38,438 nucleotides of DNA. It comes from Clostridia bacterium. Its GTDB lineage: Bacteria > Bacillota > Clostridia > Oscillospirales > CAG-272. The position numbers were made by a program, and so were the translations under genes. Under the pieces are notes generated by a model. It made no database searches and had not been told where the DNA came from. It saw nothing but the letters and a program-made list of their open reading frames with translations. Shown here piece after piece: positions 32,666-38,438 of the stretch (the first letter of the stretch is position 1; each line of letters opens with the position of its first letter). Where the stretch lies: contig JAFXAC010000075.1 in NCBI GenBank assembly GCA_017522125.1, positions 1-38,438 of the forward strand, given 5' to 3'.

Positions 32666-33862
32666 CTATCCTTTCTCGTCCGCGCCCTGCATATAAAACG
32701 CAATGGGACGCGCGATATCCTCCGTGCATACGAGGGTGCATTCAAGCGTAAACGCCGCCTCGCCCTCGGTTTCCGTGATGCTTCTGTGTACTATCCTTAC
32801 GCCGTCGCCCTCGGCGGAAATGAGCCTGTTCAGCTCAAAATACGCCGCCTCTCGCGCCTCTGCGACGCTGCGTACCGCCGTTGTTTCCGTGGTAACAAGG
32901 CGGCTTACGGTCGAGATGCCGACGGGAACGGTATGCTCGTCTGACGAGTACACATAACTAACCGATTTTATTTTATCACAATTATCAATACAATTTCCAC
33001 TATTTTTGAAAAGTTTTTGTTCTTTTGAGAAAAAAATCAGCAAAATTTCAAGTATCTCGCGCTCCACGGGCGTGCTTACCGTGTATTCGTACGGAATACT
33101 TACGGTATAGCTCCTTTGCGTTTGCGCCCAAACGCGCCCCTCTGCCCTTACCGCGCGCCAACCGAAGCGGCGGCTCTCAAGCATTCCGCTGACGAGCAGC
33201 TCGCCCGCCCTTACCGTACTTCCGACCGGCGCTACCGACTCGCCCGCCGTAAGCTCGTAGCCTATTATCATAGCGTCCCTCTCGGCTACGAGATTGACTC
33301 CGTCACCCTCTGCCTCCTCTACCGCATCGGGCGCGCGCTCCTCGCGCACTTGAACCTGCGCCACCGTGCCGCGCACGTTTATGGCAAGCCACGCGACCTT
33401 CTCGCTGTCCTTTTCGATAAGCGCACGCACCGTGTCTGTATCTATATCCGAAATGTCCGCGCCCACGTACACGCCGTATTCCGCAAGCAGAGCGCATATC
33501 TCGCCGTCGCTCATCATCTCGTTGCCCTCTACCCTGACCTGCCACAGCACGCCGTTTCCCCACTCGAGTATCGCCACGGCGAGCGCAAGCCCCAGCCACA
33601 GCCCAAAGCGGCTTTTGTAACGCCGCCACAGGTGAGGAAGCCCGCAGAGGGAAACGATGGTGATTGCAATTCCCTGCTGCTCGCACAGAGCCGAAAGCCG
33701 TTTTGCCGCGGCGTGCGAGGCTTCAAAGCAAAGGCGGTCGTCATCTACGCACAGCCTTCTGTAGACGGTGCGCGTGGCAAGCAAAACGTTCATTATTTCA
33801 ACCGTATGCTCCGCGGACGCCTCTATCCTGCACCCTCCCGCCAAAAATTCATTTATCTTCAT
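32666..33862 (-). CDS. yqfD: Sporulation protein YqfD
   Basis: A 398-residue membrane-anchored protein of the YqfD family, which acts in the mother cell in sporulation. One clear membrane segment lies near 88-104 (FGLWLGLALAVAILEW). It is followed by the family block VRVEGNEMMSDGEICALLAEYGVYVGADISDID and GTVAQVQVREERAP. The stop is three bases before the phoH start. Its start overlaps yqfC by 14 bases, so the pair is coupled. Confidence 0.92.
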   Translation of the reverse strand: MKINEFLAGGCRIEASAEHTVEIMNVLLATRTVYRRLCVDDDRLCFEASHAAAKRLSALCEQQGIAITIVSLCGLPHLWRRYKSRFGLWLGLALAVAILEWGNGVLWQVRVEGNEMMSDGEICALLAEYGVYVGADISDIDTDTVRALIEKDSEKVAWLAINVRGTVAQVQVREERAPDAVEEAEGDGVNLVAERDAMIIGYELTAGESVAPVGSTVRAGELLVSGMLESRRFGWRAVRAEGRVWAQTQRSYTVSIPYEYTVSTPVEREILEILLIFFSKEQKLFKNSGNCIDNCDKIKSVSYVYSSDEHTVPVGISTVSRLVTTETTAVRSVAEAREAAYFELNRLISAEGDGVRIVHRSITETEGEAAFTLECTLVCTEDIARPIAFYMQGADEKG

Positions 33863-34160
33863 TTTGAGCCTCGTCGGGGCAAAGGTTTATGCCGTATATC
33901 TCGCCGTCAATGCCCGTTTGCCCCTCGTAATACGCGGTCATTACAAGGCTTCTGCCCCATACTTCAATTTGCCCGCGCGAGAGGCGCAGGCGTATGCGCT
34001 CGGGCGAATATGCAAGTATCTCGCGGCAGCCGCAAAGCAAAAGATTGCTCCTGCCGCGAAGCTCAAGCGTAAGTCCGCCCGACGCGATATCGGCGGGCAG
34101 GTCGAAGCGGCGGCAAAAGCGCTCGCCGATGCTTTCTTTGTTTTTCGGTTTACCGTTCAT
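33849..34160 (-). CDS. yqfC: Sporulation protein YqfC (YabP/YqfC family)
   Basis: A 103-residue protein of the YabP/YqfC sporulation family, compatible in size and position. Seen are an N-terminal RFCRRFDLPADIASGGLTLELRGRSNLLLCGCREILAYSPERIRL and a C-terminal strand IYGINL. ATG 34160 follows GAGGGAGAAAAA. It heads the yqfC-yqfD-phoH-ybeY-era-recO-mutS2 unit. Confidence 0.85.
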   Translation of the reverse strand: MNGKPKNKESIGERFCRRFDLPADIASGGLTLELRGRSNLLLCGCREILAYSPERIRLRLSRGQIEVWGRSLVMTAYYEGQTGIDGEIYGINLCPDEAQNEDK

Positions 34161-34176
34161 TTTTTCTCCCTCGAAG

Positions 34177-34205
34177 AATATATTTTACTGTTTGATTTTA
34201 TGCAA
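34177..34205 (-). promoter_or_regulatory. Promoter of the yqfC-mutS2 operon
   Basis: Minus strand TTGCAT (34205-34200), 17-base spacer, TATATT (34182-34177). The GCATA around the -35 could also suit a sporulation sigma such as sigma E; the sequence alone does not decide. Confidence 0.55.
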
Positions 34206-34213
34206 GGGGGGCG

Positions 34214-35179
34214 GTGGAGATTACATTTTCAAGGCGCAAGATAAGCTGGCAGGTGGGGGCTTTTTGCGTTCTCGGCGTGGGGTTTATAATAATCCTTACC
34301 TCAATGCCCGAGCTTGCTATAGAATATATGACTCGCGGACTGCGCATCTGCACCTCATCGGTAATACCGACGCTTTTTCCGTTTATGGCGGTATCGGAGC
34401 TTATGGTGCGCTCGGGGTGCGGGGCGCTTCTCGGCAAGCGGCTCGAAGCGCCGATGCGCACGCTTTTCGGCGTGTCGGGCGCGGGAGCTGTGGCAGTACT
34501 CCTCGGCGCGGTCTGCGGCTTTCCCATAGGTGCGTCGACAGCGGCGGGACTTTATCGCCGCGGCGAGATGACCGAGGACGAGGCGACGCGGGTGCTGTGC
34601 TTCTGCAATTACCCATCCTCCGCCTTTATGATAAGCGCGGTCGGAGCGTCGCTTTGGAGCGACGCGGGCATAGGCAGAATGCTTTATATCTGCGTACTTT
34701 CGGCGGGTGCGATATGGGCGCTTTTGCACCGCCGCGGCGGAGAAAGGGTCACGCCCTACTGCCCGCGGCAAACGCGCATCGGCGCCCACGTTATCGGTGA
34801 GTCGATAACGGCGGCGGCACTCTCGCTTCTCAACGTGTGCGCCTATATCGCATTCTTTTCCTGCGTGGTAGGGTGCTTATCGCGCGTTTTTGCCGTGGGC
34901 GGTATGGGTGAAACGGCAGAGGCGCTGATATATTCGTTTTTCGAGCTTACGTCGGGGGCGGCATCCGCTTCGCTCGTGCAAAACCGAAGCCTCGGATTTA
35001 TAATGACCGCCGCCGCGGGCGCGTGGTCGGGGCTTTCGGTGCATTTGCAGGTGATATCAGTCTGCGCCGCCGAGGGCTTACGGCTTCCCTTGCGCCGCTA
35101 TTTTGCCGCAAAGCTTGGGCAGAGCGCCATAGCCGCCGCACTTGCCGCCGCCGTTTTGTTTTTTGCCCGAATATTCTAA
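34214..35179 (+). CDS. ylbJ: Sporulation integral membrane protein YlbJ
   Basis: A 321-residue membrane protein with about eight hydrophobic segments, of the YlbJ family needed for normal spore formation (a cortex/dipicolinate-related role is proposed). Features are LRICTSSVIPTLFPFMAVSELMVRSG, the glycine-rich GAVCGFPIGASTAAGLYRRGEM, and CNYPSSAFMISAVGASLW. The start is GTG 34214 with AAGGGGGG close before it. It is divergent from yqfC with only 53 bases between the two starts, so two sporulation units share one control region. Confidence 0.9.
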   Translation: MEITFSRRKISWQVGAFCVLGVGFIIILTSMPELAIEYMTRGLRICTSSVIPTLFPFMAVSELMVRSGCGALLGKRLEAPMRTLFGVSGAGAVAVLLGAVCGFPIGASTAAGLYRRGEMTEDEATRVLCFCNYPSSAFMISAVGASLWSDAGIGRMLYICVLSAGAIWALLHRRGGERVTPYCPRQTRIGAHVIGESITAAALSLLNVCAYIAFFSCVVGCLSRVFAVGGMGETAEALIYSFFELTSGAASASLVQNRSLGFIMTAAAGAWSGLSVHLQVISVCAAEGLRLPLRRYFAAKLGQSAIAAALAAAVLFFARIF

Positions 35180-35184
35180 AAATC

Positions 35185-35213
35185 TTGACAGCATACGCTT
35201 AATTTGTTATAAT
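35185..35213 (+). promoter_or_regulatory. Promoter of the membrane protein-vanZ unit
   Basis: Consensus TTGACA (35185-35190), 17-base spacer, consensus TATAAT (35208-35213), just after the ylbJ stop and 41 bases before the next ATG. Confidence 0.92.
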
Positions 35214-35253
35214 AAAGTTATTCTAAAGCCTACTAAAAGGAACGGTTATAAAA

Positions 35254-36099
35254 ATGGGAATTTCTTTATCTGACCTCGGACTTCCGTATTCGGTGTGGAA
35301 CGCCGCGTGCGCCGTACTCTTTCCGCTTCTTGCCGCGCTTGCGGTATTCGTCGCCTTAAGACGCGCATCGGGAGCAAAAAAGCTGATAACGTTTTTCGCG
35401 TCCTCAGCCATATACGTAGTCTGCGCCGTTTTCCTTTTCGAGTGGGCGGCAAAAATGCTCGGCATCGTAAGGCACGACCTCGTGGGCTTTATGCTCTCCG
35501 TTACGGCGGGGATGCTGTACCTTGAGCTTTGCGTGCTTATCTGCGGCGCGGGCATTATGAGAAAGCGCGGAATTACCGTGAATATTATATTCTCCACGCT
35601 TATTTTTGCCGCGTCCGCAATAACCGTATATTTCACCGAGCTCGGCGTTTGCACCGACTCCGCGGCGGTAGAGGGTACTTGTACCGCCATTCATCGCATT
35701 CCCTTCCTTTCCGCCCTGCCGCCCGCGATCGCAAGCTCGGGCATTGAGCTTATAACGCTTGCCCTTCTTGCGCTCTTTATTACCGTATACTTCCTTTGCT
35801 TCATCGCTAACAAAAAGGGCGACGAGATACGTCAGGACGATATTGAGCGCAGGCGCATCAAGGCACTTGCCGCCGCAGAGGACGAGGAAAAGAAGACCGC
35901 ACGCGAGGGCGTGCAGATAGAGCGTTGCTGTGCGTACTGCGAGTACGCGCGTCCCCTTTACGGCGACGAGGGCAACATTCTTTGCGACAAAAACGGCGTA
36001 GTCGACGCAGACCACGTTTGCCGCGCGTTCATTTACGACCCTCTGAAGCGCGCTCCCGCGCGCCCTGCCGCAACGTTTGACGCGGACGATGCCGAATAA
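35254..36099 (+). CDS. Membrane protein with C-terminal cytoplasmic Cys cluster
   Basis: I do not recognise a named family. It has 281 residues: about five hydrophobic segments (14-36, 46-64, 78-100, 108-128, 153-184), a charged Glu/Lys/Arg helix (about 187-222), then a compact Cys motif. C225, C226 and C229 lie close together, with C244 and C256 later, followed by FIYDPLKR. This spacing suggests a metal-binding knuckle or a redox site on the cytoplasmic face. AAAGGAA lies about 12 bases before the ATG. It is followed 11 bases later by the VanZ-family gene, likely in one transcript. Confidence 0.7.
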   Translation: MGISLSDLGLPYSVWNAACAVLFPLLAALAVFVALRRASGAKKLITFFASSAIYVVCAVFLFEWAAKMLGIVRHDLVGFMLSVTAGMLYLELCVLICGAGIMRKRGITVNIIFSTLIFAASAITVYFTELGVCTDSAAVEGTCTAIHRIPFLSALPPAIASSGIELITLALLALFITVYFLCFIANKKGDEIRQDDIERRRIKALAAAEDEEKKTAREGVQIERCCAYCEYARPLYGDEGNILCDKNGVVDADHVCRAFIYDPLKRAPARPAATFDADDAE

Positions 36100-36110
36100 G
36101 AGGTTTTGGT

Positions 36111-36686
36111 GTGAGTTATATTCTCTCGTACTGTGAAAAAATTCTTCCGTTTGCGCTTATATTTTCGCTGATATACGTAGGTGTCAGGGGGCTGACCGTC
36201 AGAAAAAGCACCTCGCTTGCGCGAGAGGGTGCGCTTTTCCTCTTTCATCTGTTCCTTATCGCCATTCTTTCGCAAACGCTCACACGCGACGGAAGCATAT
36301 ATTCGTTGGGCTTTTCCGCGCCCGAATTGAGCCGTGATATGATAAACGTCATACCGTTTAAGGTATTCACGCGGCTGTCAAAAATGAGTGGCGAGGAGTT
36401 CAAGTATTTCCTTACCGTGAACGTTATCGGAAACGTGCTTTTGTTCGTGCCGCTCGGCTTTTTTCACCGCCTTGCCGTTAGAAGCCGTCTGTGGCAGAGC
36501 GCACTTTTCGGACTTATCCTTTCGTGCGCTATCGAGCTTATCCAGACCTGCCTTCCCTCGCGCGCGACGGATATCGACGATATCATCCTGAACTTTTTGG
36601 GCGTTGCAATAGGCGCGGCTCTCGCCTCGCTCCTTGCACGACACGAAAAGCTAAAGCTTGACAGATTTCAAAAAACACAGCCGTGA
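36111..36686 (+). CDS. VanZ family membrane protein
   Basis: A 191-residue protein of the VanZ-like family, with about five hydrophobic segments. Signature parts are MINVIPFK, NVIGNVLLFVPLGFFHRL, IELIQTCLPSRATDIDDIILNFLGVAIG. VanZ gives low-level teicoplanin resistance, but most family members lie outside resistance clusters and have no known role. It starts with GTG 36111 after AAGAGG. Its last 66 bases are copied at 38092-38157. Confidence 0.9.
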   Translation: MSYILSYCEKILPFALIFSLIYVGVRGLTVRKSTSLAREGALFLFHLFLIAILSQTLTRDGSIYSLGFSAPELSRDMINVIPFKVFTRLSKMSGEEFKYFLTVNVIGNVLLFVPLGFFHRLAVRSRLWQSALFGLILSCAIELIQTCLPSRATDIDDIILNFLGVAIGAALASLLARHEKLKLDRFQKTQP

Positions 36687-36687
36687 G
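36622..36687 (+). repeat. Direct repeat copy A (3' end of vanZ-family gene)
   Basis: 66 bases running from within the last coding part (ASLLARHEKLKLDRFQKTQP) through the TGA stop. The other copy lies at 38092-38157, with one mismatch (A at 36638 versus G at 38108). The identity stops abruptly one base past the TGA. Confidence 0.95.
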
Positions 36688-36718
36688 CCTCTGCAAAATT
36701 AGCGGTAAAATTGAATTT

Positions 36719-36748
36719 AGCCATCACTTTTTGAAGTGGTGGCTTTTT
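36719..36748 (+). terminator. Terminator of the vanZ-family gene
   Basis: An 11-bp stem (AGCCATCACTT with AAGTGGTGGCT, one G-U pair) with a TTTG loop and a run of five T. It lies 30 bases past the stop, just right of repeat copy A. Confidence 0.82.
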
Positions 36749-36771
36749 CATACGCAGAAAAACAAAGCAAA

Positions 36772-36790
36772 GCCCCGCGCGAGGCGGGGC
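36772..36790 (-). terminator. Terminator of the XRE regulator gene
   Basis: GCCCCGC/GCGGGGC stem with a 5-base loop. It is followed on the minus strand by a T-rich tract (TTTGCTTTGTTTTT) and lies 6 bases past the stop. Confidence 0.78.
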
Positions 36791-36796
36791 GAGAAT

Positions 36797-37888
36797 TTAC
36801 GGCTTTTTTGCAACTGCTTTCAAGCGCTCAACAATCGATTCATAACGCGCATCGGCACGCAAAGCGGCAGCTTCATCATCGTTTGTCAACCATTCAAGCA
36901 TGGATTGAGAACGGTTGCCCTCCGCTTCCATGATCCAGCCGCCACTTGAGTAGCCGCGAAGAATGGGCGAGGTATGAGCGGCATCAAAATCATAGGTGTC
37001 CATATAAATTGCAAAATCGGCACCTTTTTCCAACCACTTCCACGCTTCTTCATGGTTCTGCTTTCTCAAATATGCGGTACAAAGCAAACCGCAAGCAACT
37101 TCACCAAGTTGAGCTTTGATTTGATAATCACCGTCGGGGAAAAGCAATTCGAGAAAACCTACTTCGGTTTTCCACAAATGAATTCTGTCTTCAAGTGGAT
37201 AAATAAACTCTCCATTATCGTGCTTTTGATGGACTGCACATTCAATCATTTCAGCTGTGTGGTAAATCAGAAAAGATAAATAGCCTTGAAATTCTTCGAA
37301 GTCAGCATCACCCTTCCAACGGTACATCATAAAGTTTTCATACGAAAAATGAGCTCGTGGCATTTCCTTAGCCAGTTTCAGCATTTCATCTTTTTTGCCT
37401 GCATATCCGTAAGCGGTTCCAAGTATGTCGATTGCTTCATATCGAATCACGCTGTCGGTACATTCCGCAAGGATTCGATTGCAAAGGTCAAACACCTCGT
37501 CATATTCCTTGATGCCTTTCCGAGAGTACTCGCATACCAACGAATCAGCAAGGCTTTGCATGATCTTATGATCACGTGGGAATTTTTTGTTCGCCTCGCG
37601 GAGAAGCGCAGTACGCTCTGAACCCTTTCCTTGATAGCCAAACTCGTCTGCTTCGGTTAAATATTTTTTTATCTCCTCGTTATTCTTTTCAATATCAATT
37701 CCGAGAAGAACATCCGATGAAACGTCAAAAATATGACAGAGTGCTGGGAGCTGCGAGATGTCGGGAGCGGTTCGGTCACACTCCCATTGAGAAATAGCTC
37801 GCGACGTGATTCCAAGATAGTCGGCAAGCTGTTCTTGCGTTATATCTTTCTCACGGCGCAAACGTTTAATGGTAGAACCAATAGACAT
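36797..37888 (-). CDS. XRE-family regulator with helical C-terminal domain
   Basis: A 363-residue cytoplasmic regulator. Residues about 5-60 form a Cro/C1-type helix-turn-helix (IKRLRREKDITQEQLADYLGITSRAISQWECDR). The rest is helical with a TPR-like character (repeated NKKFPRDHKIMQSLADSLV, DILGTAYGYAGKKDEMLKLA, AWKWLEKGADFA). This architecture is common in Firmicutes and may bind a peptide or partner protein. ATG 37888 has GGAGG at 9 bases; the in-frame TTG upstream overlaps that site. Base composition is clearly more AT-rich than in neighbouring genes. It sits between direct repeats of the vanZ end. The target is unknown; autoregulation through the palindrome in front of it is likely. Confidence 0.88.
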   Translation of the reverse strand: MSIGSTIKRLRREKDITQEQLADYLGITSRAISQWECDRTAPDISQLPALCHIFDVSSDVLLGIDIEKNNEEIKKYLTEADEFGYQGKGSERTALLREANKKFPRDHKIMQSLADSLVCEYSRKGIKEYDEVFDLCNRILAECTDSVIRYEAIDILGTAYGYAGKKDEMLKLAKEMPRAHFSYENFMMYRWKGDADFEEFQGYLSFLIYHTAEMIECAVHQKHDNGEFIYPLEDRIHLWKTEVGFLELLFPDGDYQIKAQLGEVACGLLCTAYLRKQNHEEAWKWLEKGADFAIYMDTYDFDAAHTSPILRGYSSGGWIMEAEGNRSQSMLEWLTNDDEAAALRADARYESIVERLKAVAKKP

Positions 37889-37911
37889 AGTTTTGTCCTC
37901 CAAAAATTATT

Positions 37912-37925
37912 CAAAAGCGCTTTTG
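37912..37925. promoter_or_regulatory. Palindromic operator candidate before the XRE gene
   Basis: A perfect 14-bp palindrome CAAAAGCGCTTTTG, about 8 bases downstream of a TATAAT -10 box (minus strand, near 37940-37935; weak -35). It is placed at or just after the transcription start, where a self-repressing XRE protein would bind. Confidence 0.55.
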
Positions 37926-38091
37926 TGATTTTATTATATCAGATTTCAGGAATTATTCCACGAAGTGTTTGTTGAGGCAAAGTATAGTTTTACTTTGATT
38001 TTCAAAGGTATTATATCATAAATAAGCAAATTCATCAATCTGCATTTTCCGCTTTTCGACGCTAACGTTTGGATCACACGTAGCACAGCGA

Positions 38092-38157
38092 TCGCCTCGC
38101 TCCTTGCGCGACACGAAAAGCTAAAGCTTGACAGATTTCAAAAAACACAGCCGTGAG
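38092..38157 (+). repeat. Direct repeat copy B (remnant of vanZ-family 3' end)
   Basis: 66 bases matching 36622-36687 with one mismatch. It still reads ASLLARHEKLKLDRFQKTQP and TGA in the plus direction, but has no upstream gene. It is the left border of the hairpin array. Confidence 0.95.
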
Positions 38158-38438
38158 GCGTACCTGCCGCAGAGCAGGTACGCGTCGATATAAATCCGCT
38201 ATCGCGGATTTTCGATATACACCTACGGCGCACAATGTGCGCCGTTGCGTTCGATATGCGCCTACGGCGCACAAGGTGCGCCGTTGCGTTCGATATGCGC
38301 CTACGGCGCACAAGGTGCGCCGCTGCGCTCGATATGCTCACTTCGTGAGCGCGGATTTATATCATATCGAGTTTGAGCGAAGCGAAAACATATCGAATTT
38401 GCCGTAAGGCAAATATATCGAGCGAAGCATATCGACAA
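38158..38438. repeat. Array of hairpins separated by TCGATAT heptamers
   Basis: No gene is supported in this last stretch; the reading frames through it are repeat artefacts. It contains perfect hairpins: GCGTACCTGC arms (38158-38183), AAATCCGC arms (38192-38211), three GGCGCAC hairpins, GCTCAC-TTC-GTGAGC (38336-38350) and ATTTGCC-GTAA-GGCAAAT (38397-38414). Between them are five TCGATAT copies (38185, 38212, 38251, 38290, 38329), then four inverted ATATCGA copies (38364, 38390, 38415, 38429). ATATAAATCCGC at 38188-38199 is repeated inverted at 38351-38362, enclosing the tandem units. The array continues past the window edge. Confidence 0.85.
38222..38338. repeat. Three tandem 39-bp units within the hairpin array
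   Basis: Units start at 38222, 38261 and 38300. Each begins CCTACGGCGCACAA, forms an ACGGCGCAC/GTGCGCCGT hairpin and ends with TCGATATG. Unit 1 differs from unit 2 by one base in the loop; unit 3 has a few changes in its second half. There are no spacers, so this is not CRISPR. Confidence 0.92.

Larger units (their letters stand above)
36688..38091. mobile_element. Putative small inserted island carrying an XRE regulator
   Basis: About 1.4 kb lies between two 66-bp direct repeats. It contains one gene (the XRE regulator), its terminator and promoter region, and no integrase or transposase. The gene is visibly more AT-rich than its neighbours. Insertion at the vanZ 3' end with a restored gene end fits site-specific integration or a recombination-derived duplication. 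The boundaries and the mobility are inference. Confidence 0.4.

Noticed and set aside
38222..38338. CRISPR array
   Set aside because: The 39-bp units are directly adjacent with no unique spacers, and there are no cas genes.
38074..38407. Repetitive open frames (for example the one ending FERSENISNLP) in the hairpin array
   Set aside because: They are translations of the 39-bp and heptamer repeats; all lack Shine-Dalgarno sites and protein-like composition.

Overview
The window looks like a chromosomal segment of a low-to-moderate GC, spore-forming Clostridia (Firmicutes/Bacillota), probably a gut Oscillospirales/Eubacteriales lineage. The grounds are an IspH-ribosomal protein S1 fusion, the sporulation genes yqfC, yqfD and ylbJ, a dockerin-bearing secreted protein, a Firmicutes-type L10 leader, strong GGAGG Shine-Dalgarno sites, and promoters of the TTGaca-17-TATAAT type. 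The genetic code is standard. No rRNA or tRNA gene was seen. The lineage assignment is inference from gene content.

Layout. 1-3190: start of the S10 ribosomal operon on the minus strand (rpsJ-rplC-rplD-rplW-rplB, running off the left edge), with a promoter and a structured leader of about 365 nt. 3278-4858: a WYL-type regulator and a multi-spanning membrane protein (minus). 5024-6276: promoter, L10 autoregulatory leader, rplJ, rplL and terminator (plus); rplKA and rpoBC are not adjacent. 6280-9720: a DUF1015 protein and an ABC exporter, transcribed divergently from two promoters whose -35 boxes lie in the two arms of one inverted repeat. 9724-12644: aspartokinase, HIT protein, TIM-barrel amidohydrolase and a small membrane protein, each with its own signals. 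12744-18326: minus-strand operon rpiR-like regulator, BaiN/HI0933 flavoprotein, cmk, plsC, ispH-rpsA fusion. 18323-20718: PHP phosphatase (minus) and a uracil/xanthine permease (plus) broken by one missing base. 20717-24029: acetyltransferase, OPA-like MFS transporter and YqhQ/DUF1385 protein (minus). 24030-25649: secreted transglutaminase-like protein with a C-terminal dockerin (plus). 25703-26857: divergent-type PRPP synthetase (minus). 26998-34160: sporulation/RNA/DNA maintenance operon yqfC-yqfD-phoH-ybeY-era-recO-mutS2 (minus). 34214-36686: ylbJ, a membrane protein with a cytoplasmic Cys cluster, and a VanZ-family protein (plus).

The right end is the accessory part. An AT-richer XRE-type regulator gene with its own palindromic operator candidate sits between two 66-bp direct copies (one mismatch) of the vanZ 3' end. 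The second copy leads into an array of hairpins separated by TCGATAT/ATATCGA heptamers, including three tandem 39-bp units, which runs to the window edge.

Working together: most of the window is housekeeping (translation, nucleotide, isoprenoid and phospholipid precursors, DNA repair). Genes are compactly arranged with overlapping stop/start codons, and convergent genes share bidirectional hairpin terminators. The observations most worth follow-up are the direct-repeat-flanked regulator island with the hairpin array, the shared palindrome between the DUF1015 and ABC promoters, the dockerin-transglutaminase, and the single-base lesion in the permease.
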